Below, piece by piece: positions 48,211-59,504 of a stretch of 64,000 nt of DNA. The stretch spans positions 61,584,987 through 61,648,986 of the forward strand of contig NC_086382.1 in the NCBI RefSeq assembly GCF_036588685.1, written 5' to 3'. Positions within the stretch are counted from its first letter, which is position 1; every line of letters begins with the position of its first letter. Below the pieces are notes generated by a model, which saw nothing but the letters and a program-made list of their open reading frames with translations, did not search any database and was not told where the DNA came from. Made by a program: the position numbers and the translations under genes. Origin of the DNA: Mytilus trossulus. Taxonomy: Eukaryota; Mollusca; Bivalvia; Mytilida; Mytilidae.

Positions 48211-49010
48211 TCTAAGATTAAATTATCAATCAATTTTGCATAAAAAAAATCTATGTGTTTAGTTAAAGACGTCATCAAAAGTCAGAAAAACATGAACTTG
48301 TGCAATTCCAAGTTACAGGTATTGACAGATTGTAGAAACACGAATGTGTTGATGCATTCTTCAATATTCATAGTCTAAACAAGTTGTTAATGAATTAAAC
48401 AGAAAGTTAAAATTGTCATTTACAACAAACCATTATTATCAGAAACAAACTTTCAGATGTGAAACAAGCCTTTTTCAATTACACTATTAAGAATTGTTCG
48501 ACTTTTATTAACCCTATTTGGCAATTCTGGTTTATTCTCTTATTTAAAGTGAAGAACAGTTTCTAAAGTTTTACAATATATACAATGTACATGTTTTCCA
48601 AATCTGATGTAAACTTCATTTCAAATTGTTTCGTTTCCCTTTGGGGCATGATACGATTTCTTATTATTGTTGTCGTTTGTCTGGGACTAATAATGTCATG
48701 AAATCAAACCCGTATGTCTTTGCCAATATTTCTCATTTGATTTGTTAATATTTAGACCACTATATAAACTGTGCCAAACATACTTCCTTTATAGTACAAT
48801 ATATATATTTTAAGACATTATCTATAAATATATATATTCAGTTTGAATGCATTTCCATAAAACGTTTGATTGTTTTATATTTTATTTAACCAGGCGACAA
48901 GTCACGATACAGTGTGCATATAAGTGAAAGAATTGTTTTACTTGACATTTTCGTTCTAACACCTCGTATAAAATATACATTGTAATTCTTAATAATTGTA
49001 ATTTGTAACA
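48211..49010. other. Upstream region of the Toll-like receptor gene
   Basis: AT-rich, no repeat recognised. A TATAAAA at 48967-48973 lies 38 nt before the ATG. Confidence 0.4.
48967..48973 (+). promoter_or_regulatory. Possible TATA box of the Toll-like receptor gene
   Basis: TATAAAA 38 nt before the start codon. If used, the 5' UTR would be only about 10-15 nt. In such AT-rich DNA the match may be chance, or an upstream non-coding exon may exist. Confidence 0.3.
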
Positions 49011-51227
49011 ATGCGTTTTAATCTTCTGTTTTTAATTGTCGCTACAATTTCAATTTGCTTTATTAAATTAAGTTCGGAGACATATGAGGCTTGGTATCCA
49101 GAAAATGTGGGTAGAACAGACTTGCTCTGTCCGTCCAGTTGCAACATCAGTGAAACATCACTAGGAACCTCTGACAGTGGAGAAGCTAGAGATCAGTGTT
49201 GTGTGTGTAATGCAGTGCCTTCCTGGCAGCTTTATGGAGATATTTCTTTTCTTAGGGTGGAATACGTGAGAAGGGATGGCACTGCGCATCTTCTTGGAGA
49301 TAGGGAAAACAAAACAAAGCTCGTTCATCACAACGGATTTATAACTTCGTTCCCTACAAATATATGTGAATTTCCTAACCTCGTTTTCGTTTCCTTACAA
49401 AACAATAAAATCTCGACAATTGGAAATATTTCGTGCATGATATCGCTTGACACGTTAGATCTGAGCTACAACTCAATACATCTCATCAACAATAAAACTT
49501 TCACTGGGTTATCGTATCTTCGAATTTTAAATTTAAATAATAACTATATTGCGACTTTAGAGCCGTTTGCTTTAATTGGAACGACACTGGAAATTTTTCG
49601 AGCAGATTTTTCTTCGAACAACCTGACCCAAATTGACATATCTAACTTAATTTCAGAAAAATATATTTGTAAGTATGACTTTTCAAAAAATAATATTACA
49701 AAATCGGTCAACGATGCGAATTTCTCATTAAATGGGTATAAAACTTACAAATGTGGATTTATTGATTTGAATAATAACAATTTTGAAAGTTTCGTTGACT
49801 TCAATGATCTTGGTATTGATGACATTACAAAATTGGGTTCAATTTTGAAGTGTGGATTTTCTATGCAAGCTATGAAATGGGACTGCGACTGTAAAATGGA
49901 ACCATTTTTGGAACTATTTGATGACGTGTTATCAAGAATATGGCGCGATTTTTTTAACCTCACTTGTTGGAATCCACCAGAATACCGTAATATGTCGATG
50001 CCTGGTTTTGCGAAAAACGATAATCTCCACCTTTTAATTTGTAATATGTCGGAAGGTGAAGAAGGAAAATGTCCAAGATACTGTCATTGTTATGCTCAAC
50101 CAAAGCTGAACAGGACTGTTGTTAACTGTACAGGTGTAGGATTAACAAAGTTACCTTTATATATGCCTGATAAGGAAAATCTTACAATTCTAATGGCTAA
50201 TAACAGAATTGAAATGTTTGAATCAAGAAACTATTTCAATAGAACCCGTGTAATAGATATATCCGACAATATCATCAGAATATTTGCAGAAGATGCAGTA
50301 TCAATGTTGAAAACTGACATTGTCTTAACTATGAATAACAATAGCTTCAAAAAAATACCGAGAGAATTTCAAAAATTTGATCCTTGCAGTAAAGTAAGAA
50401 TGGGACAAGTTATCCTTGATTGCGATTGTAAGGATATTTGGATAGGCGACTGGGCGGAAAACAGAAATGTAAAACAATGTAACAATTTGACAGAGATTAT
50501 TTGCAATACGAGGAATGGTCATATTTCTTGGATCCATTTGACCTGGAACGATATTTGTGGTTTTGAAAATTATGACCTTTTTAGAATTTTTTCTATCTTG
50601 TTTTCAATTGCACTTTTGGTAGCTGTGATTTCTTCAAGTGTCTTTTACACGTTTCGATTCGAACTATCGTTGATATTCAGAAAGGTTAGATCACGTGATC
50701 AGTGTCGTGTGAAACCATGGCTGCAGTACGACGTACTTTTCTCTTTTAATGAAGAAAACGATAAAGTAAGAAAATGGGTTATTAATATTCTAGAACCACA
50801 ATTACAACTGGCCGGATATAAATCATTTTTGTCTTTAAGAGACACAATTCCAGGTACATTAAAAACAGATGAAATGATCTATAACATTAATCGAAGTAAG
50901 AATTATTTAGTTATTCTTTGTGATGACTACCTTGATGCTCAAGAGAAAGAAATGGAATGGAAATATATATGGCATAGTTTTCACAAGAACCTTGACCGAA
51001 ATATAGTTCTTGTTAATTTTGACCAGCTAGAGGCTTCTGATATTGTTAATTCAAGACTAAAGGCATTTCTGAGGCTAACATTAGACATTGATTTTGCTAA
51101 CAGGAATAATACCTTTCTTGAGGATATCCAGGATAAGTTAGGTCCGCCTATGCGTTATGGCCGTGTGTTGAGAAATGCTAAAACAAAGTATGTGACGAAA
51201 ACAGAACATGTGGAATTAAATATATGA
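49011..51227 (+). CDS. Toll-like receptor, single exon, two-cysteine-cluster type
   Basis: 738 residues, uninterrupted. N-terminal signal peptide (LLFLIVATISICFI). Short ectodomain with LRRs at about residues 120-210 (LVFVSLQNNKIST, LDTLDLSYNSIHLI, LRILNLNNNYIATL). First LRRCT cluster near 288 (WDCDCKMEPF). An LRRNT-like cluster near 353 (CPRYCHCYAQ) and further weak LRRs. Second LRRCT near 470 (LDCDCKDIWIGDW). Transmembrane helix at about 522-546. Cytoplasmic TIR domain from about 572: YDVLFSFNEEND (box 1) and SLRDTIPG (box 2). A clear box 3 FW pair is not seen. The internal LRRCT-LRRNT pair is the arrangement of Drosophila Toll and many molluscan TLRs. Inferred role: innate immune or developmental signalling through TIR adaptors. 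The ligand cannot be deduced. Confidence 0.94.
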   Translation: MRFNLLFLIVATISICFIKLSSETYEAWYPENVGRTDLLCPSSCNISETSLGTSDSGEARDQCCVCNAVPSWQLYGDISFLRVEYVRRDGTAHLLGDRENKTKLVHHNGFITSFPTNICEFPNLVFVSLQNNKISTIGNISCMISLDTLDLSYNSIHLINNKTFTGLSYLRILNLNNNYIATLEPFALIGTTLEIFRADFSSNNLTQIDISNLISEKYICKYDFSKNNITKSVNDANFSLNGYKTYKCGFIDLNNNNFESFVDFNDLGIDDITKLGSILKCGFSMQAMKWDCDCKMEPFLELFDDVLSRIWRDFFNLTCWNPPEYRNMSMPGFAKNDNLHLLICNMSEGEEGKCPRYCHCYAQPKLNRTVVNCTGVGLTKLPLYMPDKENLTILMANNRIEMFESRNYFNRTRVIDISDNIIRIFAEDAVSMLKTDIVLTMNNNSFKKIPREFQKFDPCSKVRMGQVILDCDCKDIWIGDWAENRNVKQCNNLTEIICNTRNGHISWIHLTWNDICGFENYDLFRIFSILFSIALLVAVISSSVFYTFRFELSLIFRKVRSRDQCRVKPWLQYDVLFSFNEENDKVRKWVINILEPQLQLAGYKSFLSLRDTIPGTLKTDEMIYNINRSKNYLVILCDDYLDAQEKEMEWKYIWHSFHKNLDRNIVLVNFDQLEASDIVNSRLKAFLRLTLDIDFANRNNTFLEDIQDKLGPPMRYGRVLRNAKTKYVTKTEHVELNI

Positions 51228-51591
51228 AAGAGTTTAAATTGGAAATTATGTTTTGTTTTATCGTTATAAGGAACATATTATATATACATGTATTATCATG
51301 TAAATTGTTTTCAAATAATTTACAGTCGGGGACTAATGATATTTCGGTTTCAAAAGAAAATTACAATTATAATGTTTTTTTTATAAATAATCATACTGCA
51401 GACTTGTCAATTCCTGGTGATGGATAGAAAGAAAATATAACTTTTGTATGAAAATGTTAGGATATCAAATGTTTTTATTGTGTTGCAATATTATTAAGGT
51501 TAACACTCTTAATATGCTATGGAGTGTGACAGTCAAAACTTGTTATGTTTAAAATCAAATGCTAAAAAAGATAGCGACCATGTTCCTTTTT

Positions 51592-51597
51592 AATAAA
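51592..51597 (+). terminator. Candidate polyadenylation signal of the Toll-like receptor
   Basis: AATAAA about 365 nt after the stop codon, the first canonical signal on this strand. Confidence 0.5.
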
Positions 51598-51667
51598 ATT
51601 ATATAGGTAAAAGATAACTATTCAAAAGAAGAAACAAACAGAAGTTCGTTCATCTGTCATATTTACA

Positions 51668-51790
51668 GTTAAAAATTGAGAATGGAAATTAGGAATGTGT
51701 CAAAGCGACAACAACCCGAACATAAAACAGACAACAGCCGAAGGCTTTCAACCTTGGTCTACAGATAACTTTCATCAACAAGAAATCTGG
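51668..51790 (-). repeat. Dispersed repeat M2, end fragment
   Basis: aaaattgagaatggaaatta followed by ggaatgtgtcaaagcgacaa corresponds to the start of the 59892-60487 copy. Only about 120 bp are present. The short ORF here is repeat-derived. Confidence 0.75.
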
Positions 51791-52404
51791 TGTAAATTTT
51801 CAGTTTACATACTTTGCAAATATATTCAGCTATGTAAAATCAGACAGGCTTTACATAATAATCTTTCAGTAAGGTATTATTCAATAAGGGAGTGTACGAG
51901 CGTGAATGTGATTTAGTGTTTTCTATTTCTTGTATAGAAAAGTTGCATTTGTAAACTTATAGATTCGCGTACACGTAAAATCTTGCTAAGAAAAGAAGAT
52001 AAAGTTCATTTTCCTTTTGATTGTAAGAAATAATAGTATCAACAATCCTTGTTATTGTGAATTAATATTGAAACAATTGAGGAATAACCTACATATTGAC
52101 GTTTTTACTTGTTTTGTTGTGTTACAGTCTTTAATCAGCCATTATTATATCTCTTGTTATTCATACTTAACCATCTGTAGATTTTGTATATTATTACTTT
52201 GATATAAGCTTCACATTAAAAGTCAGTATAAATTAAAATATAGAATCTCTTTTATTAGCCATTAATGTTGTTTGTTTGGGAGATACGGTGGTGGGTCTCT
52301 CCTTGCATATTATTATCATTTCACTGTTTAACTATTATGAGTTGTGATAAAATTATATTTAGAATTAACACTTAGCAGACATCGGAACAACAATTACAGA
52401 TATT
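51791..52404. other. Spacer between the TLR gene and the minisatellite
   Basis: AT-rich; no gene, repeat or structured element recognised. Confidence 0.4.
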
Positions 52405-53117
52405 TAGCCGGTATATTTTCTGCATGCAAATAGAGGCGACAGTAGCTCGTTTACCGATGTTACCGATATATTTTCTGTATGTAAATTGAGGCGACAGTAG
52501 CTCGTTTACCGATGTTACCGATATATTTTCTGTATGTAAATTGAGGCGACAGTAGCTCGTTAACAAATGTTACCGATATATTGTCTGCATGTAAATTAAG
52601 GCGACAGTAGCTCGTTTACCGATGTAACCTATATATTTTCAGTATGTAAATTGAGGCGACAGTAGCTCGTTTACAAATGTTACCGATATATTGTCTGCAT
52701 GTAAATTGAGGCGACAGTAGCTCGTTTACCAATGTTACCGATATATTTTCTGTATGTAAATTGAGGCAACAGTAGCTCGGTTACCGATGTTACCGATATA
52801 TTTTCTTTATGTAATTTGCGGCGACAGTAGCTCGTTTACAAATGTTACTGATATATTGTCTGCATGTAAATTGAGGCGACAGTAGCTCGTTTACCAATGC
52901 TACCGATATTTTTTTTGTATGTAAATAAAAGCAACAGTAGCTCGTTTACTGATGTTACCAATATAGTTTCTGTATGTAAATTGAGGCGACAGTAGTTCGT
53001 TTACATATGTTACCGCTATACTGTCTGTATGTAAATTGAGGAGACAGTAGCTCGTTTTACGATGTTACCGATATATTTTTGTATGAAAATTAAGACAATG
53101 CTCGTTTACCGATGTCC
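52405..53117. repeat. 55-bp minisatellite, about 13 copies
   Basis: The unit is gaggcgacagtagctcgttt + accgatgttaccgatatatt + ttctgtatgtaaatt (55 bp; successive gaggcgac starts are at 52433 and 52488). Copies diverge towards the ends. Two alternating variants are visible, with cgtttaccgatgttaccgat or cgtttacaaatgttaccgat. Units are contiguous with no spacers, so it is not a CRISPR array. Confidence 0.92.
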
Positions 53118-53179
53118 AACTTTTGTCATTCGGTGTTGGAATAAAGATAACTATCAAAAACTGAGGAATTCGAATGAAC

Positions 53180-53580
53180 TTCAACAAGAGCAAGACTTGG
53201 TGCCTCGACAGAGTAAGTGTCTCATTGCTATCGTTGCATCATCAGCAATGCAGACGAATTGACAGTCAAGATGTCATAATAACAGGATACACTTGGTTGG
53301 AATACAGAGCAGACGACCATACTGGTTCTTATGATCTAAGTCCACGAAAACATGTAGAGTTAGATCTGCTTTCCCTTCCGGAGCACCTGAGACCATCCCA
53401 GGTTTTTGGTGGGGTTCGTGTTGCTTAGTCTTTAGTTTTTAGTGTTGTGTCTTTTGAATTATTATTTGTCTGTTAGTTTTTTTTTTATTCGTTTGGCCAT
53501 GGCGTTGTCAGTTTATTTTCGATCTATGAGTTTGATTCTCACTCTGGTATCTTTCGCCCCTCTTTTACGGTACATAGTAT
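53180..53580 (+). mobile_element. Penelope-like element 3'-UTR copy (M3)
   Basis: ctttcccttccggagcacct, gtttttggtggggttcgtgt, gccatggcgttgtcagttta and ggtatctttcgcccctcttt are the reverse complement of 43495-43720. It extends about 130 bp further upstream. Non-coding. Confidence 0.75.
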
Positions 53581-54005
53581 CAATTAACCATATTTTGATG
53601 GTGACCGATCGAAAAAAATACGATGTGTAGATTTCAGTTATTCTTCCTTATAGCTCTATGAGGGAAGCTATTGTGTAGGAGCGCACCACTGTTAATGCAG
53701 TCCGTTTAGTGTGAATATGCAAGCGCTTAAAGTATAAACAGATATACGTAAACACCATACCATGGTCAAAGGGTAAGCTTCTGCTCAGAAATTGGAAGTT
53801 AACGATGAGGAAGTCGAATCCACACGTTTGTGATAGATTCTAGTTTGGAAGTCTTCCATCTGTGCCAATTTCAAGGAAAATATAAAGATATGTAGCAAAC
53901 CTCCTACGTTTGTTAATGCCGTTAATCTTAAGTTCACTTGGATATACGAGATGTATTCTAAAAGCACTCGTTCAAGTATTATTATTAAGTAAAAACTAAA
54001 ATCAC

Positions 54006-54320
54006 AAAAGTACTGAACTCCAAGGAAAATTCAAAACGGAAAGTCCCTTATCAAATGGCAAAATCAAGGGATGAAACACATCAAACGAATGGTCAACAAC
54101 TGTCATATTCCTGCCTTAGTATAGGCATTTCCAAATGAAGAATTCAAAATTGTGGATTGAACCTGGTTTTATAGCGCTAAACCTCTCAGTTTTATGACAG
54201 TCACATGCAATTCTGTTATTTTTACAACGTCCCTGTAGTATTTATGTTATGCCACCACCACATTGTTTGATGCTTTGCCAGTCAGCATTTCATATATTTG
54301 ATACCAGAAGATAACCCATA
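54006..54320. repeat. Dispersed repeat (tactgaactccaaggaaaat...)
   Basis: Blocks gtactgaactccaaggaaaa, caacaactgtcatattcctg, gaacctggttttatagcgct and gacagtcacatgcaattctg are ones I recall as frequent in mytilid sequence. No ORF. It ends where the LINE fragment begins. Confidence 0.5.
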
Positions 54321-54324
54321 TAAC

Positions 54325-55077
54325 AGCTTGAAAGTGTAAAATGTTATAAGTACCTAGAAATTACTTTTGTATCTAGTGGTAAATTTACACAGTGTAAAGA
54401 TGATCTTTACAAGAAATCTTTGAAAGCTTGTTTTGGATTACAACTGTTACTGTTAATAATGCCTAGCATCATCAAATCCTAGTGTCACAACTTTAATGCA
54501 CCTTTTTTACCATACAATTAAACCTATTTTAATTTATGGCAGGGGAATATGAGGAATGTTTTAATCACTTCAGTTGCATGTAAGAAGAATATTTTAGAAA
54601 AGCTTTATTCAAAAGACATATCTTAAAAGTCACACACAACATTCATGAAGTATATTCTTGGGGTTATCAGAAAAGCAAGTAATTTTGCTGTTATATCTAA
54701 ATTAGGAAGATTTCCTGTATATTTTTCAATTTAATTAGCAATGTTAAAATATGCTCATAGGTTAGAGAACACAAAGGATGGTTTATTATATGATGCATAT
54801 ATTTTCAATAAAAGGTTACATGCAAACAATATCACTACATTGTTTTCTAGTATTGACTATTTAATGACTTACGAAACTTAAATGTAAGTGTTGGCCGTTT
54901 ATATACTATAGTTAATAATAAATTATGTACAAGTTTTCGTAATGATTGGAAGAATTTATAGAAAATACTGTTGAATCAGGTAGAGGTAAATTCTTGAACT
55001 ATTTTTCAACTAAACATTTATTTTGGTACATAAAAATATCTACAATTAAAAGAGTTTAAATATAAGACAAACACTAT
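54325..55077 (+). pseudogene. LINE fragment, left part, split by the Ty3/gypsy insertion
   Basis: Degenerate reading frames show VKCYKYL, DLYKKSLKACFGLQ, KFMKYILGV, FAVISKLGRFPVYFS and MLKYAHRLENTKDG. These are typical of the region after the catalytic RT motifs in a non-LTR retrotransposon. Many frameshifts and stops. The same protein continues at 59505 after the LTR element. Confidence 0.8.
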
Positions 55078-55465
55078 TGTTGCGTATTTTATTTCACGAA
55101 CATCCAGTCGGAGCCCAAGATATCCGTCGGGAGATCCTTCAGGAGATCCGTCCATGAACCGACGAGGATTGGTATATAAAGGCCGGGGATACCGTTACGT
55201 GAGAGCCAGAGAGCGAACATTTGTAGAGAAAGGATTACATCTAGTGCTATAAAGAGTGACGATTCGCAATGATACTATTTGGATTATTTAAGTGAATATA
55301 CGAGTTTGATGGATACAGTAGTTTAGTAGAAGATATGTGCGGGTTAAAACATTACTGACAATCATTTGATGTATATTTTGATTTATGTGATTTTAGTAAT
55401 AGAAAATATCAACTATTTATTTTGTTTGACTCTATTCTGCCTTGCTTATAAAGGTTCACGTTACA
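55078..55465 (+). repeat. 5' LTR
   Basis: Starts TGTTGCGTA and ends GTTACA. Contains a TATATAAA box at 55173-55180 for element transcription. It is 23 bp longer than the 3' LTR, mainly because of an extra copy of a gagatccgtc-type short repeat near 55130. Otherwise it differs by roughly ten point changes. Confidence 0.92.
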
Positions 55466-55468
55466 AAC

Positions 55469-55483
55469 TGGTGGCAGCGGTGG
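55469..55483 (+). promoter_or_regulatory. Primer binding site (tRNA-Leu type)
   Basis: tggtggcagcggtgg, three bases after the 5' LTR, is complementary to the CCA-bearing 3' end of animal tRNA-Leu (acceptor ending CCACCGCTGCCA plus CCA). Confidence 0.75.
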
Positions 55484-55582
55484 CATCGATGATTCCGGAA
55501 GATGAAATAATACAGTACCTTCAGTGCAAGATTTATTATGTTTAAATTGTGATGGGAGATTCAAACGGAGACTATACGAAAT

Positions 55583-56949
55583 ATGGATTTCACTTGTGTT
55601 GATAGGGATAATAATAATCAATATACTCGACCTGGAATTTTTACTCCTACAAATGCGGGTTGGAATATTAATCCGCCCTACAGTCAGACGACACCGATGT
55701 TTGTTTCACAGGATCAGGATCAGACGACTCCGCCTAGTAAAATACCTTCTGTGTCGAATCAATATTCGTATCCGGTTATGACCAGTACACCAGTGACCGA
55801 GCAGCTTAATCATTTGAGCGGCAATAGCGGTAATCTAGCAGGTGAAAATGATTCAAATGGATGGAAAGGATTTTTCCTTAAATGGATTTTGGGAATTGTG
55901 TTCATTAGTGTATTGATAAGTGGTGCGGTAAATATGTATCCGTGGCACGAGTTCGTGTGCTGGTTAAAATTAAAAGACGTAAGAATACATTGTATGAACA
56001 ATGTACAGTGCAGCCGATGGATAGAATTAATTTTACTCCTCCAGAAAGGACTTATCAGGAAAAAGATCAGAAATTGTCATTCGAGCCAGAAGAACATTTT
56101 TGAAGTGAAAATTCAGCTAGACAGTTGGAAATGCATGCGAAAGGAATCTTTGATGGGACTACCCAAGATGTTTGGTCCGACTTTTTGCGGTATTATGAGA
56201 ACATTGCTACACTGAACGGCTGGTCAGATGAAAGAAAACGCATGGTTTTTCTTACTACATTGAGAGGTCAAGCAGAAGCTTGTGTGCATGGATTACCCAC
56301 AAGTGATATTATTAACTGGAACTCTCTTTTACAGGAAATGGAATTTCGCTTTGGGCACTCTTATATTAAGGAATCGTATCTAGTAGAAGCAAAGTTGAGA
56401 AAACGTAAATCTAGAGAGACTTTAAGAGACCTAAGACAATCCATTGAAGACCTGTACAGACGCGCTTATCCTGCTAGTCCAGACACAGTTCAGGAAAATA
56501 GTATAACGACTTTCCTTGACGCCTGTGGTGAATCATAGGGGTTTAGACTATCAGTTAGACGTTCTCGACCCAAAACTTTACAAGATGCTGTGACGAGTGC
56601 CATGGAGGAATAATGTATCAGGCTTAGTAAAAGGCACACAAATTCGATGAGAAAGTCTGTGTATTCCGTTCAAACAAATAAAAAGGATCAATATTCAAGG
56701 AAAAAGAACGATAATTCACAAAGAGGACGACGCGTCCCAAATACCGCGAATTACCGTAAAGTGAAAGTGGAAGATATCACTTGTTATAATTGTGGAGAAA
56801 TTGAACATTACAGAAGTCAGTGTGGTCGACTTCTAAGGGAAAATATTGTTCCGCCTGTGAAAACGGACGGAGACAGGGCAGTATCGCAGTTAAACGGAGC
56901 ACGGTCGACCAGAAGGCCATGTTCCGACCGCAGCTCATATGAGGCCTAG
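55583..56949 (+). pseudogene. gag: gag remnant with zinc knuckle
   Basis: Begins MDFTCVDRDNNNQYTRPG in one frame. The capsid-like part (KGIFDGTTQDVWSDFLRYYE ... LTTLRGQAEACVHGLP) is in another frame at 56125-56538 and ends at a stop. The nucleocapsid part (56647-56949) holds CYNCGEIEHYRSQC, a CX2CX4HX4C knuckle. At least one frameshift (between about 55850 and 55950) and several stops break it. The hydrophobic run at about 55870-55930 is out-of-frame translation, not a membrane segment. Confidence 0.8.
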
Positions 56950-59060
56950 CACACATGTGAATAGTGATATTTCCAGAAAGGAAATTATGTCTAGAGGGGA
57001 TATATGTGAATGTGCGGGATATTCACTAGACGATTCTAAAAGGAATATTTTAAAAGCCATTCGCGAATCCCATGACAGCCAACCTGAACAGGAAAATCCG
57101 AATAGTGAATATTTAAAAACGAACGACAGGCAAGATAATGTAGCCGTGATAGCTAGTGTGAATGGAAGTTTAAGGATGATGATAGATGGAATGATTGAAG
57201 GATCCGCTATTACATGGAAAGTTGATACCGGATAAAGGAGAACATTTATCCCAGAACAGAGCTACTATAGTATCATGCCGGAGTGTAGACCTGTGCTGAG
57301 CCGAGTAGATACACAATTTGAAACTGCAGATGGAAGTACACTTAATATTTTAGGCACGGCTGTAATGAACATAAGTTTTGGTGAATTTTGTGCTGCATTT
57401 CTAATTTATGTTGGAGGTGTTATAATTAATTTATTAGGTGAAGATTTTATTTCTAAATATCGATGTCAATGGAATTTCGACTCGGGATCATTAGAAATTT
57501 ACGGATTTACAACTCCGCTTGAGCAAGACAGTGTCAATGTGCGATCTAGTCGTGTTATAGCAATGGAAACCATAGACATTCCTGCGAGACATGAAATGAT
57601 TGTAAAAGCTAAGCTCACTAGAGAAGTTTATGCTGAAAACAATTCAGAAGTGTTTGGAATGTTGTGCCCTGATAGTAATTTCATGAGGAAGTATGGATTG
57701 GCTATTGTAAGAGTTTTAGTGAATGCATCGCGTTCGCATATTTATTCGAGATTCAAAACCCTTGTGATACCGATATTATTCTTTACAAAGGCACTCATAT
57801 TGGATTGTTCGTTCCAGCTCAGAAAATTGTGAGTGACATTGGATTGGTGGAGGAAGAGACCGTTTGTAATGTTCGTGAAATGGACACGGATCCACAAGAA
57901 ATTCCACAGTATATGGCGGAAATGTATAGTAATGGAACAGAAAACCTCACAGAGGGTGAAGGTGAGTGCTTTAAGGCAACCCTGCTGAAGTACAGAGGTA
58001 TTTTCTATGATCCAGCAGGAGAACCAGGAAAGACAACAATTGGTATGCACATTATCAAATTGAAAGAAGAAATTCCAGTAAAGAAACGCCCAAGACGAGT
58101 ACCTCTTTATAAATGTCAGGTAATTGAAGATGAAATCAAGAAATTAGAGGATAAGAAACTTATTGAAAATTCTTATAGCCCGTGGTCTGCAGGCCTAGTT
58201 TTAGTGCAAGAGAAAGATCTTTCATGGCGGCTGTGTGTTGATTACAGAAAATTGAACGATAAGACGATAAAAGATGCCTATCCGATCCCTAGAATAGAGG
58301 ATAACATAGACGCACTCAGTGGAGCAAAGTGGATGTCAGTTTTGGACCTGAGTATGGATTATCATCAGGTTCCGATGAATCCAGCAGATAAGGAAAAGAC
58401 TGCATTTTCGACACCCAGAGGTGGGTTATACCAATATGTTACGATGCCATTTGGATTGTGCAACGCAGGAGTTACGTTTCAAAGGATTATTGAGACAGCA
58501 ATGCGGGGATTGCAGTGGCATGTTCTAGTTTTGTACCTAGATGATATTATAGTGTTTAGTGAAACATTTGATGAACATTTGGTTAATTTGCAGAAAGTCT
58601 TTCAGAGGTTTTCAGATGCTGGATTAAAGCTAAAGGCTGCAAAGTGTAGTTTTTTTTAAACACGAGGTAGAGGATCTCGGACATATTGTGTCAAACGAGG
58701 GGGTGCGGACGGATCCTTCTAAATTACCGGCAATAGCCAAAATGGCGTCTCCAAAAAACGTTTCCGAATTAAGATCTTTCATTGGACTAGTTTCTTATTA
58801 CAGAAGATTTATCATGGATTTTTCGAAAATTGCTAAGTGTCTTTTTGACTTATTGCAGTTAAAAGCTCACTGGGAGTGGACAAGTGGTTGTGAACAGACT
58901 TTCCGGTAACTTAAAGAAAAGCTTTCAAGGACACCTGTATTTGCATATCCAGAAATCGACGGAGAAGAGTTTATATTAGATGCAGATGCGAGTCATTCTG
59001 GAATTGGACCAGTTCTGTCTCAAATTTATCGAAGGTTATTATATAGATCGATGTGATTGA
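56939..59060 (+). pseudogene. pol: pol remnant: protease, reverse transcriptase, start of RNase H
   Basis: The protease region reaches the active-site VDTG and is cut by TAA at 57233-57235 in the very next codon. The same frame continues to 57832. A frameshift near 57760 leads to the RT frame (57805-58659) with RLCVDYRKLNDKTI, SVLDLSMDYHQVPM, PFGLCNAGVTFQRI and VLYLDDIIVFS (YLDD). An extra T in the T8 run at 58650-58657 ends that frame. It continues at 58688 with FIGLVSYYRRFI and a TAA near 58909. RNase H starts (FILDADASHSGIG) and is truncated about 20 codons later. No integrase HHCC or DDE region is present. Confidence 0.88.
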
Positions 59061-59127
59061 TCACCTGTGTAGGATTTTATATTATATTCGTTAATGTGTG
59101 TTTCTGGAATAGGAATTCCACAGTCCT

Positions 59128-59139
59128 GGAAAGGGGTAT
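59128..59139 (+). promoter_or_regulatory. Polypurine tract
   Basis: ggaaagggg immediately before the 3' LTR, in the expected place for plus-strand priming. Confidence 0.6.
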
Positions 59140-59504
59140 TGTTGCGTATTTTATTTCACGAACATCCAGTCGGAGCCCAGGAGATCCGTCCATGGATCCG
59201 ACGAGGATTGGTATATAAAGGCCGGGAATACCGTTACGCGAGAGCCAGAGAGCGAACATTTGTAGAGAAAGGATTACACCTAGTGCTATAAGAGTGACGA
59301 TTCGCAATGATATTATTTGGATTATTTAAGTGAATATACGAGTTTGATGGATACAGTAGTTTAGTAGAAGATATGTGCGGGTTAAAACATTACTGACAAT
59401 CATTTGATGTATATTTTGATTTATGTGATTTTAGTAATAGAAAATATCAACTATTTTTTTTTGTTTGACTCTATTCTGCCTTGCCCATAAAGGTTCACGT
59501 TACA
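59140..59504 (+). repeat. 3' LTR
   Basis: 365 bp, TGTTGCGTA...GTTACA, with TATATAAA at 59212-59219. Near-identical to the 5' LTR apart from the missing short repeat and about ten substitutions or small indels. Confidence 0.92.

Larger units (their letters stand above)
55078..59504 (+). mobile_element. Ty3/gypsy LTR retrotransposon, defective, inserted in a LINE
   Basis: 5' LTR 55078-55465, tRNA-Leu-type primer site, broken gag and pol, polypurine tract and 3' LTR 59140-59504. CTAT occurs on both sides (55074-55077 and 59505-59508), and ACTAT if the final LTR A is shared; this is a target duplication of the usual gypsy size. Most of RNase H and the whole integrase are missing. gag and pol carry frameshifts and premature stops. 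The copy cannot be autonomous. Confidence 0.9.

Noticed and set aside
52405-53117. CRISPR array
   Set aside because: Repeat units are contiguous without unique spacers, and the DNA is animal.
55860-55960. Membrane-spanning segment in gag
   Set aside because: The hydrophobic run arises in the wrong frame; the capsid-like frame overlaps it after a frameshift.
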